A stretch of 64,000 nucleotides of DNA from Heliomarina sp018223035 (GTDB taxonomy: Bacteria > Pseudomonadota > Alphaproteobacteria > Rhodobacterales > Rhodobacteraceae), in contig JAAEZD010000010.1 in the NCBI GenBank assembly GCA_018223035.1, positions 62,001 to 126,000 on the forward strand, given 5' to 3'. The position numbers and the translations under genes were made by a program. This document shows, one piece after another, positions 34,677 through 43,937 of this stretch. Position 1 is the stretch's first letter; each line of letters begins with the position of its first letter. The notes below the pieces were generated by a model. It made no database searches and was not told where the DNA came from. It worked only from the letters and a program-made list of their open reading frames with translations.

Positions 34677-35726
34677 TCAGCGCGGGATCAAAAGCGAGGA
34701 GTCGCCATAGGAGAAAAACCTGTATCCGGTTTTGACCGCATGGTCGTAGATAATGCGCATTTCTTCATAACCGATCAACGCGGATACAAGCATGAGAAGC
34801 GTGGATTTCGGCAGGTGAAAATTCGTCATCAGCGCGTCTGTCACGTGGAACTCGAAGCCCGGGTAGATAAAGATATCGGTCTCCCCGCGCCACGGCGCGA
34901 TTTCGCCGCCGCGCGCCGCACTTTCGATGAGGCGCAGCGCCGTCGTGCCGACGGGTATCACGCGCCCGCCACTCGCGCGCGTCGCGGCGATTTCGGCAGC
35001 GGCCTGTTCGCTGACCTCGCCCCATTCGGCGTGCATCTTGTGGGTGGTCACATCCTCGACCTTGACCGGCAGGAAAGTGCCCGCCCCCACATGCAGCGTC
35101 ACATGCGTGAATTCCACGCCGCGCTCTTTCAGTTGCGCCAGCAAGGCGTCGTCGAAATGCAGCGATGCGGTCGGCGCGGCCACCGCTCCGGGGACACGCG
35201 CGAATACTGTCTGGTAATCGGTCTTGTCCTGTGCATCCGCTGGCCGTTGCGAGGCGATATAGGGCGGCAGCGGCATCTGCCCGGCCTCTTCGAGCGCGGC
35301 GTCGAAATCGCCACCGGCAAGATTGAACCGCACGATGCCCTGTCCCTCTTCGACCCCGACCAGCTCGGCCGAAAGCGCGTCGGTGAAATGGATTGTCTCG
35401 CCGGGCCGTATTTTCTTCAACGGTTTGATCAGCCCGGTCCAGCATCCATCGGCGCGCGGTTCAAGCAGCGTCAGTTCGATCCGCGCCGCTGTATCACCCT
35501 GAGCGGCGCTGCGACGTCGCTGACCGGTCAGCCGTGCAGGGATCACCTGCGTATCGTTCAACACCAGCCTGTCGCCCGGGCGCAGCCAGTCCGGCAGGTC
35601 GTATACGTGGGCGTCGTTGATCGTCCCGCGATCCGCCACCAAAAGGCGCGCCGAGCTGCGCGGCACGGCGGGGCGCAGGGCGATACGGTCATTCGGCAGG
35701 TCGAAATCGAAATCAGAAAGCTTCAT
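34677..35726 (-). CDS. queA: S-adenosylmethionine:tRNA ribosyltransferase-isomerase
   Basis: A 349-residue QueA, which transfers and isomerises the ribosyl group of SAM onto preQ1-tRNA to give epoxyqueuosine at wobble position 34. Signatures: N-terminal LSDFDFDLPNDRIALRPA, LVLNDTQVIPARL, HVGAGTFLPVKVEDVTTHKMHAEW, and DALMTNFHLPKSTLLMLVSAL. Length is typical. No tgt gene lies in the immediate neighbourhood. Confidence 0.95.
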   Translation of the reverse strand: MKLSDFDFDLPNDRIALRPAVPRSSARLLVADRGTINDAHVYDLPDWLRPGDRLVLNDTQVIPARLTGQRRRSAAQGDTAARIELTLLEPRADGCWTGLIKPLKKIRPGETIHFTDALSAELVGVEEGQGIVRFNLAGGDFDAALEEAGQMPLPPYIASQRPADAQDKTDYQTVFARVPGAVAAPTASLHFDDALLAQLKERGVEFTHVTLHVGAGTFLPVKVEDVTTHKMHAEWGEVSEQAAAEIAATRASGGRVIPVGTTALRLIESAARGGEIAPWRGETDIFIYPGFEFHVTDALMTNFHLPKSTLLMLVSALIGYEEMRIIYDHAVKTGYRFFSYGDSSLLIPR

Positions 35727-35770
35727 GACGCCGCGCTATAAGCCCTGTCGCGGCGATTGACCACTGTCTC

Positions 35771-38700
35771 TTATCGCCCGCCCCCGGCCCCTTCGCCAAA
35801 TCCGCCTGCGGGCGGTTTCGCAGCCGGCGCGTTCCTTGTCGCCGGGGTGGTACCGTCGGGCCTCGTCGGTGCAGGCGCGCGAAAGATTTCGCGGATCGCA
35901 CCGGGGGCCAGTGCCGACAGCGGGTTGACCCCGACCTTCGGATCCGCCGCCGGACCCGTCAGGGTAAAGTTAAAGCCAAGCAAGCCTTCGCCTTTGCGCG
36001 TCAGCACCGATCCGATGGAGTTCAACAGGTAAACCGGCGAAATCACCCCCTGCATGTTCAGCAGCGCATTGCGCACATCGAATGTCCCGTCCATCGAGAT
36101 ACCGATCGACGGACCCACCGCGCTGGACGAATAAAGCGTGAGCTGCGACGGCCCGAGAAGAAACCGGGCATCGACTTCGGAGAATTGGATCCCCTGCCCG
36201 GTCATCTCGTCGAGGAGGCCAATGACGCTGATCGAATTGAGCAGCGCGGCAATCGCCGGGGCGTCCTCGACCCGCGTATTCTCGACCCTTAGCTGGCCGT
36301 CGAAATAGCCGGGTTGATCGGCTGGCACGAGGGTCAGTTCGAAACTGCCGTCACGCCCCTGTTTCAAAATACCGGCGGAGCGAAACACACCGCCCGCGTC
36401 TTGCGACAAGAGCCGGAAAGCACTGCGCCCTTTTTGCGGCACCACGCGCCCGGTCACCGCAGTGCCGTCGTTCACCCGTCCCCGGAATTCGCCGTTCAGC
36501 CCGCCCGTCGTGGTGAAACTGCCAGAAAAGCCGGTCAGCGCCATGGTATCGGTGATCTGCAACCGGTCGAGCGACGCCTCCATTGGGCTGGAAGCCCCGC
36601 CGCCACCGCCGCCGCCAGAGCCGAACTGGGCGCTGCGCATATCAAGCGTGCCACCGTATACGCGCAAAATCGGCGGGGCCTCTCCGCGTCCGACGAGATC
36701 AGCGCGCACGTTCAGCCAGCCGCCCATCCGGACAGAGCCAAAACTGACCCGTTCAAGATCACCGTCACCGGTCAGGCTAACCGATCCCTGCGCCGAGAAA
36801 CCGGTGCCCTCGATGGACAGGCTTTCGACCTTGGGCGGCTGGCTCAGCGTTGCAGACAGGGTCAGCTTCCCGGCTGTGTCCGGCCCCTTGCGCCAGCCGA
36901 TCTGCGGCACGCGCAGATCCACCCCGACAAGTTCGGATTCGATGTTCAGCGCAGGTGGCGTGTCCGGCGCAAAGTCGATCGTGAAACCGGCATCGCCCTG
37001 CCCCGACACACTTCCCTTGGGCAATGCGATCCGGAACGTATCAAGCAGTTCCTGCGACAGTTCGATATTGCCCTCGACACGGCTCGCCTTGGGGGCACCC
37101 TTGCCGATGGGCTGACGCCAGGAGACCGTCGCGGGCACGCCGTCAATCGCGCCATCGCCGGAAATGATGACCTGCCCTTGATCCCCGCGAATACGCAGCC
37201 TCTCTGCATTCACAGCATGCTCGGGCACCAGAACCGTGCTCTCGACCTGATCGAGACTGCCGTCAAAGTGAAACTCCACTTCTTCGAAGGGCGTGCCCTT
37301 CTTGAGCGGAGTCGCCAGCGTTCCGGTCAGCTCGATATTCCCGTTGGCAAGGTCCACCGGAAGGGGCGTCTTGTCCATCACCGAAAGCGGCGGCCGGTTC
37401 AGGAGCGACAGGGCGGCGGTGATCGGCCCGCTGCCCCGGAACCGCACGATGCCCGGCGCCGACTCGCGGATTCCGATGTCCGGAATGATAAAGGACGTCC
37501 CCGAGACATCCACTGCGCCGCCCTCGTCGGCGGTCACAATGCCGGAGCTCGCGGTTGCGACAAACCGGTTCTCTGCCAGCGTCGCCTGTCCCGAAGCGCC
37601 GGTCATCGTCGGCATGTGACGCTGGAACTTGACCTCGGCATCCTCAAAATCGAAATCGACGTAAACTTCCGGCTTCTGCTTTGGCTCGATCCGCAGCGCG
37701 AGGTTCACGTCGCGCAACAGGCCGCTACGGACATTATCCGTGACCCATTTTCGCGGTTTGGCGGCGGCACCGTCGGGCCAGATCTCGATCAGCCTCTCGG
37801 GCGTCATTTCGTTCAGATGGGCGTCCATGGCGATTTGCCAGCCCTTGCTGCCCGCCGACATATGGCCCGACATGTTCAGCTCGCTCTCGTCGTCGCCGAT
37901 CAGCAATTCGCCCAGTTGCAGGCGAAACGGGTCGAGTTCGAGACGGAAATCGGCGCTGGCGCTGTCGATTTCGAGCGGCTTTTCATAAAGGTCAGCCGGT
38001 TGCAGCACCAGTTCGCTGAACCGGAATTGCCCCACCATTTCCTTGAGCACCTCGCCTTCGGCATTGCCCAGGTAAGCGCGACCCTCGGCAAACCCCGAGC
38101 CCCAGGCGCTCGAAATCGAAAGTTCGTCGAATTGCAGCACCTGCCCCGCCGGATCATAGGTGAAATAGCTGCGGGCACCGTCAAAGGGGATCGGGCGCGC
38201 GTTAGGATTGGGCTGCACCGCTCCGGCCCCGATCTGGAGCGTCGCTGATAAGGGGCCGAGCTTGCCCCTTTCATCAACCTGCCCGCGAAGCGACCCCGAA
38301 ATCGGTGCCCGGAGAACGCCCAGCCAGCCAAGCGCGACGCTTTGCGCGGCAATGTCGGGCGCCGCGATATCCCGGATCGAAATGCCGAAACGGGCGGCGA
38401 CATCACCGATGCGGCTGGTAAAATTCGCCTCGACCAGACCGGCCAGATCGCTGCCGCCCAGCAGGCCCGCGCTGGAGGATATCTGCAATTCGTCGCCGTC
38501 GCGGTCCATAGACAACTGCCCGCCATCCAGAGTCCATGCGCGGCCCTGAAACAGATCCTCGTAGCGCAGCGTGACCCCGTCAACGGAAACCGATGTCAGG
38601 GCGCTCAGCTTTGGCTGGCGCAGGGTCTGGGCCCATGAATCGAGAAGCTGCGGCAGGTTGGCCGCGCTGCGAAACGGCGTCGCGCCATCCCCGAAGAGCA

Positions 38701-39154
38701 GCGCCATCTTGCCATCGGCATCTCGGCGCAGGGTTGCCAGCACGCCCGACAGGTAGATCCGTTTCGGCTGGACACTACCCTTGAGCAAGGGTCGCATGGC
38801 AAGGCTGGCCCCCATGCGGTTCAGCCGGACGATTTCGCGCCCGCTGCCGTCGCTGATGGCCGTGTTCTGCAACCGGATCCGGGGCCGCCAACCGGTGCCG
38901 AGCACGAATTCAAGCTCGTCGAACTCGATCTGGAGCGGGGCAAAATCCGCCTCGAAACGGTCCTCGATACGCTCCTGCACCCAGAGCGGCGCGCTCATCG
39001 TCCGGCCGATCATCATGTAAACGCCACCGGCGGCGACCGCCCCGAGCAGAACGATGAAGACAAGCGATATCAGACAGGCCTTCAGGGCCAGTCTCCGCTT
39101 GCGCCGTGCGCCGCGCGGTAGCGGCTCCGGTGCATTCTGATCGCCCTCAGTCAC
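35771..39154 (-). CDS. AsmA/YhdP-like envelope protein (DUF3971 type)
   Basis: A 1127-residue protein with one N-terminal membrane anchor (about 23-50, LKACLISLVFIVLLGAVAAGGVYMMI) and a very long periplasmic region of repeated beta strands, with an AsmA-like C-terminal part (about 900-1090; GPSIGISMDGTFDVRNALLNMQGVISPVYLLNSIG). Such proteins form hydrophobic grooves thought to carry phospholipids between membranes. A Gly run (SGGGGGGGASS) near 848 is a flexible linker. The tail is Pro/Ala-rich. Start is a GTG. It is divergent from bcp, with queA downstream on the same strand. Confidence 0.82.
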   Translation of the reverse strand: MTEGDQNAPEPLPRGARRKRRLALKACLISLVFIVLLGAVAAGGVYMMIGRTMSAPLWVQERIEDRFEADFAPLQIEFDELEFVLGTGWRPRIRLQNTAISDGSGREIVRLNRMGASLAMRPLLKGSVQPKRIYLSGVLATLRRDADGKMALLFGDGATPFRSAANLPQLLDSWAQTLRQPKLSALTSVSVDGVTLRYEDLFQGRAWTLDGGQLSMDRDGDELQISSSAGLLGGSDLAGLVEANFTSRIGDVAARFGISIRDIAAPDIAAQSVALGWLGVLRAPISGSLRGQVDERGKLGPLSATLQIGAGAVQPNPNARPIPFDGARSYFTYDPAGQVLQFDELSISSAWGSGFAEGRAYLGNAEGEVLKEMVGQFRFSELVLQPADLYEKPLEIDSASADFRLELDPFRLQLGELLIGDDESELNMSGHMSAGSKGWQIAMDAHLNEMTPERLIEIWPDGAAAKPRKWVTDNVRSGLLRDVNLALRIEPKQKPEVYVDFDFEDAEVKFQRHMPTMTGASGQATLAENRFVATASSGIVTADEGGAVDVSGTSFIIPDIGIRESAPGIVRFRGSGPITAALSLLNRPPLSVMDKTPLPVDLANGNIELTGTLATPLKKGTPFEEVEFHFDGSLDQVESTVLVPEHAVNAERLRIRGDQGQVIISGDGAIDGVPATVSWRQPIGKGAPKASRVEGNIELSQELLDTFRIALPKGSVSGQGDAGFTIDFAPDTPPALNIESELVGVDLRVPQIGWRKGPDTAGKLTLSATLSQPPKVESLSIEGTGFSAQGSVSLTGDGDLERVSFGSVRMGGWLNVRADLVGRGEAPPILRVYGGTLDMRSAQFGSGGGGGGGASSPMEASLDRLQITDTMALTGFSGSFTTTGGLNGEFRGRVNDGTAVTGRVVPQKGRSAFRLLSQDAGGVFRSAGILKQGRDGSFELTLVPADQPGYFDGQLRVENTRVEDAPAIAALLNSISVIGLLDEMTGQGIQFSEVDARFLLGPSQLTLYSSSAVGPSIGISMDGTFDVRNALLNMQGVISPVYLLNSIGSVLTRKGEGLLGFNFTLTGPAADPKVGVNPLSALAPGAIREIFRAPAPTRPDGTTPATRNAPAAKPPAGGFGEGAGGGR

Positions 39155-39252
39155 GATAGCGCAACCCGTTCATTTCCGCCTGCACGCCTTTATTGTCGCC
39201 GATAACGCGTTATTATGAAATTCACATCTGTCCCAACTCGCGGAGCCATTCA

Positions 39253-39714
39253 ATGCCCGACATCAACGATCCCGCCCCTGATTTCACCCTGCCGAGGGAT
39301 GGCGGCGGAACGGTCACACTGTCCGAGCTGCGCGGCGCGCCTGTTGTGCTGTTCTTCTACCCCAAGGACAACACCCCGGGCTGCACAAAGGAATCGATCG
39401 GCTTTTCAAGCGAAATGCCGGCCTTTGAGGCCGCAGGCGCAAAGGTCTTCGGTATCTCGAAAGACAGCGTGAAAAAGCACGACAACTTTGTCGAAAAGCA
39501 TGCGCTGACCACCCCGCTCTTGTCGGATGCCGAGGGCACGACCTGCGAGGATTACGGCGTCTGGAAAGAAAAGAAGATGTACGGCAAGACCTTCTTGGGG
39601 ATCGAACGCTCGACGTTCCTCATCGGGGCGGACGGCACGATCAAACAGGTCTGGCCCAAGGTGAAGGTCGACGGCCATGTCGACGAAGTGCTTGCGGCTG
39701 TGCGCGCCCTCTAG
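39253..39714 (+). CDS. bcp: Peroxiredoxin, Bcp (PrxQ) type
   Basis: A 153-residue thiol peroxidase with PAPDFTLPRDGGG, and the active site FFYPKDNTPGCTKES with the peroxidatic Cys. The second Cys five residues on, present in E. coli Bcp, is here Ile (CTKESIG), so it probably works as a 1-Cys enzyme or uses another Cys such as the one in TTCEDYG. It reduces peroxides with thioredoxin-type donors. GGAG precedes the ATG; an upstream ATG at 39193 gives a non-family extension. Confidence 0.92.
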   Translation: MPDINDPAPDFTLPRDGGGTVTLSELRGAPVVLFFYPKDNTPGCTKESIGFSSEMPAFEAAGAKVFGISKDSVKKHDNFVEKHALTTPLLSDAEGTTCEDYGVWKEKKMYGKTFLGIERSTFLIGADGTIKQVWPKVKVDGHVDEVLAAVRAL

Positions 39715-39776
39715 GCATTTGCGCCAGCGGTCCACAGGGCGGCGGTTAAAGCTTCTTTAGTCTTATGATGACACCT

Positions 39777-39802
39777 TGCCATGCGGATAGACCGGCATGG
39801 TA
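39777..39802 (+). promoter_or_regulatory. Hairpin upstream of the receiver-domain gene
   Basis: TTGCCATGC and GCATGGTAA can pair over 9 positions with one G-U, around an 8-nt loop, in the 5' region of the response regulator gene. It could be an RNA structure or operator; no T run follows. Confidence 0.35.
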
Positions 39803-39946
39803 AGAATGCCGCTGCGCCGACAGGCGGGTTCCGGTCACCAAAGTTCTGCGTCCAGTATCCTTTGGTCCGACGCCCCCTTTACGCCGACCGGAGCTCACGC
39901 CCCGCCACCGCGAAGAACTCCGGGCTGTTTTCGAAAAGGATTAGCC

Positions 39947-40681
39947 ATGGCCGCTTTACATGCGCCAGCTTCGATGAATGGAACCGCAATGGGGAGCACG
40001 CCCCCCATGAGCGTCCTATTCTTTGATGACGACCGGGTCGATCGACTGCGCCTTGACCGGTGCTGTCGCAAGATCGGGTTGCAATTCACCGGCACGGATG
40101 CGGCAACGCTGGGCGAACTCAAGGAAGCCATTGACCGAACATCTTTCAACCTGATCTTCCTCGACTATCATGTCGGCGGCGATACCGGCCTTGACGCGCT
40201 GGCGATGGTCAACGCCCATGCAAACCAGTCCGCCGCGACCCCGATCATGGCCACCAGCGTTGCCGAGCGCGACATCATCATCGAGGCCATGCGCGGCGGC
40301 TGCGTCGATTACCTCGTCAAAGATGAAATCGGCGAGGAGAGCATGAAGCGCGCCGTGCTGCTTGCCATCGAACGCAATTCCTGCGCGGCAACGCTTGCGA
40401 AGGAGAGAGCCGAACAGGCGCGTCTTGCTAAAGCCGTGGAATGCCTATCGACAACCGCTGCCCCGGATCTGCGCGAACAAGTCGATGACCTGCTCAACCG
40501 TGTAGAGGCGATTGGCACCGCCGACGACGGTGCCGATGAAACCCGTGAAAGCCTCGGGGCACTTATCAACGCCATTCGAAACCTGTCTGCCGAGATGGCG
40601 GATATCCTCTCATGCCTCGTTAATTCGGGCGCCAATTCGCCCAACCCGGAGGGAATTGATCGAGTTTCGCGACCGATCTGA
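39947..40681 (+). CDS. Stand-alone response-regulator receiver protein
   Basis: A 244-residue protein with one receiver domain (about 23-145): acidic pair in VLFFDDDRVDRL, phospho-acceptor Asp in LIFLDYHVGGDTGLDAL, Thr/Ser switch in IMATS, and the Lys in YLVKDEIG. About 95 residues follow, predicted helical, with no DNA-binding or enzymatic domain recognised. It probably works by protein interaction. Start chosen at 39947 with AAAGGA 6 nt upstream. No histidine kinase is adjacent; the M23-bactofilin pair lies downstream. Confidence 0.82.
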   Translation: MAALHAPASMNGTAMGSTPPMSVLFFDDDRVDRLRLDRCCRKIGLQFTGTDAATLGELKEAIDRTSFNLIFLDYHVGGDTGLDALAMVNAHANQSAATPIMATSVAERDIIIEAMRGGCVDYLVKDEIGEESMKRAVLLAIERNSCAATLAKERAEQARLAKAVECLSTTAAPDLREQVDDLLNRVEAIGTADDGADETRESLGALINAIRNLSAEMADILSCLVNSGANSPNPEGIDRVSRPI

Positions 40682-41054
40682 TCAATTTCCTTCAAAGCCT
40701 GCCGCGCAATTCACTTCATTGGCGCACTTCTTACACGGCAATTGTAAGTAACAATTCATTAAAGCCGAATAATTCATTTAACCCGCGTCGTTTCCGGCAT
40801 TTTCGACACCGTCGCCGTCGCTCGACGACACACCGCGAAATGCCGCTGGAACGCTTCGTTGGTTAACATGACATTAAAACTCATGTCCTTGCATCTCGGC
40901 GGTTTTTTGCCAATTTGCTCAAATTCCGCGCTTACCTGCCGGTGTTGCGGGATGGCCGCTTGCTCAACGGGTATCACGACGATATGCAATGGTCCGTGGT
41001 GCACGCGTTGGGGAATGCGCGCCAACTTGGGTGGGATGGGACAAGGAGCACAGC
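40682..41054 (+). promoter_or_regulatory. 373-bp regulatory region upstream of the M23-bactofilin pair
   Basis: Contains an inverted repeat AATTGT-AAGTA-ACAATT (40740-40756), AT-rich DNA, and a full CtrA box at 40863-40877 (listed separately). No gene is supported within it. Confidence 0.6.
40863..40877. promoter_or_regulatory. CtrA box TTAA-N7-TTAA
   Basis: TTAA-CATGACA-TTAA is an exact match to the CtrA consensus, 178 nt upstream of the M23 peptidase start. CtrA is the alphaproteobacterial cell-cycle regulator, so cell-cycle control of the M23-bactofilin operon is a reasonable inference. Confidence 0.6.
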
Positions 41055-42413
41055 GTGCGGACACGGCTGGCAATCAAGATACACACAACCTTGGAAAGAC
41101 TCTTTCCTGAACGACGTATCTTCCTCAAATCCGACTCTGATACGCGTTTTATCCGCCTCAAACCCGAAATGCAGCTTGTTGCCTATATCGGCGTGGCAGC
41201 CATCGTTGGCTGGACCATTGTCGCCACAGCTATCGTGGTCATGGATACGATCGGCGCAAGCAACTTCCGCGATCAGGCGAAACTTGACCAGCAACTGTTT
41301 CAGGACCGGCTGAACGCGATCAGCAGCGAGCGCGACATGCGCGCCGCCGAAGCCGTTGCTGCGCAGGAACGGTTCAACACGGCGCTGGCGCAGATTTCGC
41401 GCATGCAGTCCGAATTGCTGGCGTCCGAAACCCGCCGTGATGAACTGGCCACCGGCATTGACGTGATCCAGTCCACCCTGCGCGACACGATGCAGGACCG
41501 CGAAGCCGCCCGCAACGCGCTGGCCGCGCTGCAAGAGGAAACATCCGAAGAAACCAGCCGTGTCGCCAGCAGCTCACCCGAGCCGCTGAATTTCATGTCC
41601 GAGGCATTGGAAGAGACCGCGGTAGAACGCGACCGGATCTATGCCGACGCGCGCAACGCCATCGAGCAGCGCAACGAGATGGAACTGGAGCTGCGGCTGC
41701 TCGAAGAAAAGAACGATCAGATCTTTGGCCAGCTCGAAGACGCGATGGCCGTTTCCATCGTACCGCTGGACGAGATGTTCAAGAGCGCGGGTCTCTCGAC
41801 GGACCGTCTGCTCGACCAGGTGCGCCGCGGGTACAGTGGCCAGGGCGGCCCCCTCACGCCGCTGACCTTCTCGACACGGGGCGAAGAACCCTCGGCCGAT
41901 GAAATGCGCGCCAACAAACTGCTGACGCAGATGGATCTGCTGAACATGTATCGCATCGCAGCCAAGAAAGCGCCTTTTGCCAGCCCGATCCGCGACGCCG
42001 TTCGCTATACCAGTGGTTTCGGCTATCGGCGCGACCCCAAGACCGGCGGACGCCGCATGCATAACGGGTCGGATTTCGCGGGTCCGATGGGCACCAATAT
42101 CTATGCCACGGCCGACGGTGTCGTGTCGCATGCGGGCTGGATGTCGGGCTTTGGCCGACTGATCAAGATCAAGCACGCCTTCGGGATCGAAACCTATTAC
42201 GCTCACAACTCAAAGCTTCGTGTGAAGGTCGGACAAAGGGTCTCGCGCGGGGATCACATCAGTGATATGGGTAATACCGGTCGGGTCACCGGCACCCATC
42301 TGCACTACGAAGTGCGTGTGGACGGAACGCCCGTTAACCCCATGATCTACATCAAGGCTGCGAACAATGTTTTCAAAGAGCAAAATCAACGAGCCCGGCT
42401 CCAAGAGCGCTGA
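41055..42413 (+). CDS. M23-family peptidoglycan endopeptidase with coiled coil
   Basis: A 452-residue protein: short cytoplasmic N-terminus, one membrane helix (about 40-65, LVAYIGVAAIVGWTIVATAIVV), a long coiled coil (about 75-200), and a C-terminal LytM/M23 domain with zinc ligands in HNGSDFAGP and HLHYEV (the complete HxxxD and HxH pair). The domain cleaves peptide crosslinks in the wall and is likely active. The start is GTG 41055, with AAGGAG 6 nt upstream; 22 codons of open frame upstream lack support. It overlaps the bactofilin gene by 47 nt, and the pair probably acts in wall remodelling and cell shape. Confidence 0.9.
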   Translation: MRTRLAIKIHTTLERLFPERRIFLKSDSDTRFIRLKPEMQLVAYIGVAAIVGWTIVATAIVVMDTIGASNFRDQAKLDQQLFQDRLNAISSERDMRAAEAVAAQERFNTALAQISRMQSELLASETRRDELATGIDVIQSTLRDTMQDREAARNALAALQEETSEETSRVASSSPEPLNFMSEALEETAVERDRIYADARNAIEQRNEMELELRLLEEKNDQIFGQLEDAMAVSIVPLDEMFKSAGLSTDRLLDQVRRGYSGQGGPLTPLTFSTRGEEPSADEMRANKLLTQMDLLNMYRIAAKKAPFASPIRDAVRYTSGFGYRRDPKTGGRRMHNGSDFAGPMGTNIYATADGVVSHAGWMSGFGRLIKIKHAFGIETYYAHNSKLRVKVGQRVSRGDHISDMGNTGRVTGTHLHYEVRVDGTPVNPMIYIKAANNVFKEQNQRARLQER

Positions 42414-42909
42414 CGAGTCCCACGCGTCCCCTGCCCCGTCCACGTCGACTGGTGCTCCTTCCGCAAGTGACTACAAGACCAGCTCGCCCAAGGCGAAACC
42501 GCCCGCGTCGACCCTGTCTGCCGATCTGCACATCACCGGCAACATCAAGACCAGCGGCGACATCCAGGTCGAAGGTACGGTCGAAGGCGACATTCGCGCG
42601 CACCTGCTGACCATCGGCGAATCCGCCACCATCAAGGGCGAAGTGACGGCAGACGATGTCGTCGTGAATGGCCGTATCGTGGGCCGTGTTCGTGGTCTCA
42701 AGGTTCGTCTCACCTCGACCGCCCGCGTCGAAGGCGACATCATCCACAAGACCATCGCCATTGAAAGCGGCGCGCATTTCGAAGGTTCCGTGCAGCGTCA
42801 GGACGACCCGCTGAACCCAGGCCGCTCGGGTGCCAAACAGACCGGCAACCCGGCAGCAGCCGCAGCACCGCAACCCGCTGCCGCCGCGCCGAAATCGAAC
42901 GCATCCTGA
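42367..42909 (+). CDS. Bactofilin
   Basis: A 180-residue bactofilin. The polymerising beta-helix core (about 50-145) shows its short repeats: ITGNIKTSGDIQVEGTVEGDIRAHLLTIGESATIKGEV, VNGRIVGRVRG, STARVEGDI and SGAHFEGSV. It has disordered Ser/Pro/Lys-rich N- and Ala/Pro-rich C-terminal tails. Bactofilins form nucleotide-free filaments that place wall enzymes; pairing with an M23 peptidase is well known from Helicobacter and Caulobacter. The start lies inside the upstream gene, in another frame, with AAGG 9 nt before. Confidence 0.93.
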   Translation: MFSKSKINEPGSKSADESHASPAPSTSTGAPSASDYKTSSPKAKPPASTLSADLHITGNIKTSGDIQVEGTVEGDIRAHLLTIGESATIKGEVTADDVVVNGRIVGRVRGLKVRLTSTARVEGDIIHKTIAIESGAHFEGSVQRQDDPLNPGRSGAKQTGNPAAAAAPQPAAAAPKSNAS

Positions 42910-42969
42910 TCGGGTAAGCAAACCGGGCTGCTGCCTGAACACAGGCAGTCGTCATACGAACGAGAAGAT

Positions 42970-43006
42970 GGCTGGTCCGCCCGCAAGGCGGCCGGCCTTT
43001 TTCGTT
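42970..43006 (+). terminator. Rho-independent terminator after bactofilin
   Basis: GGCTGGTCCGCC pairs with GGCGGCCGGCC (11 pairs, one bulge), followed by T5. Confidence 0.8.
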
Positions 43007-43385
43007 TGGGGACGTTTTGCCACCGTTTTGGTCGGTAACCTGCTCTGATCCTGCCACTGAACTATTTTCAAGCAACGAGCTATTCTTGGCACTGGTCGTT
43101 GATCTTAAAAAGGCTTTGACGCGTTGCTCAATGATCCGGTTCCGGCTCTGGCAGTCCGATCACAGGCCAGGGCGCAAATCGGCCCCGGCGCTTGCCCATT
43201 TGGTACTTGCGACCGTTAACCGGGAACAGACACGGGGAGGCGTGCTGGAAGGCCATTGCGCGGATGAAGCCGCGCGGCGGTCCTAAGCAATTGTCTCTTA
43301 ATGCCGGTACGGGTTCAAAGCAGGCAAGCCGGACACCTGAACTTTAAGCGCAATGCGCCGGAGCCCCGCCCCGGCGCAAAAATTT
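43007..43385. other. 379-bp gap between bactofilin and the cyclophilins
   Basis: No gene supported. GCGCCGG...CCGGCGC near 43355-43377 could form a hairpin just past the periplasmic cyclophilin stop but lacks a T run on the minus strand. Confidence 0.5.
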
Positions 43386-43937
43386 TCATTCGGTAACGGT
43401 TACCTTGACCATGCGGTCCGGCTCACCGATCACGGCCCCGTTGGGGCCTTTGCCGCGCTTGATCGCATCCACAACATCCATGCCGTGGGTTACCCGACCC
43501 ACGACCGTGTACTGACCGTTGAGGCTCGGGTAATCATTGAACATGATAAAGAACTGCGAATTGGCGCTGTCCGGGTTCTGCGACCGGGCCATGCCGACGA
43601 TACCGCGTTCGTAAGGAATGTCCGAGAATTCAGCTGGCAGGTCCGGGCGATCCGATCCGCCGGTGCCTGCTCGGCGCATGTCATCGCCAAGCTTGCCGAA
43701 CTCCACGTCACCCGTCTGGGCCATGAAACCGTCGATCACGCGGTGGAACACCACGCCATCATAGGCCCCTGCCTCGGCCAGAGCGGCGATCTGCTCCACG
43801 TGCTGAGGCGCGACATCTTCCAGCAGGTCGATGGTGATCGTGCCCGAGCTTTCGCCCGCGACTTCGATCTCAAGGCCGGTGGCCAGCGCGGGCCCGGCGG
43901 CCAGCAGCACCGCAGCGGTCAGCGCAGGCTTAAACAT
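43386..43937 (-). CDS. Periplasmic cyclophilin-type peptidyl-prolyl isomerase
   Basis: A 183-residue cyclophilin with a signal peptide (MFKPALTAAVLLAAGPALA). Active-site segments VVFHRVIDGFMAQTGDVEFG and NPDSANSQFFIMFND are present, with the catalytic Arg in FHRVI. It should assist folding of exported proteins. The start overlaps the end of the upstream cytoplasmic cyclophilin by 8 nt, so the two paralogues are translationally coupled. Confidence 0.92.
   Translation of the reverse strand: MFKPALTAAVLLAAGPALATGLEIEVAGESSGTITIDLLEDVAPQHVEQIAALAEAGAYDGVVFHRVIDGFMAQTGDVEFGKLGDDMRRAGTGGSDRPDLPAEFSDIPYERGIVGMARSQNPDSANSQFFIMFNDYPSLNGQYTVVGRVTHGMDVVDAIKRGKGPNGAVIGEPDRMVKVTVTE

Noticed and set aside
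33570..35741. 723-codon plus-strand frame across the MFS and queA genes
   Set aside because: It spans two real genes and their gap on the other strand and has no protein-like domain.
36314..38248. 644-codon plus-strand frame within the AsmA-like gene
   Set aside because: Shadow of the minus-strand AsmA-like gene; translation is Arg/His/Gln-rich low-information sequence.
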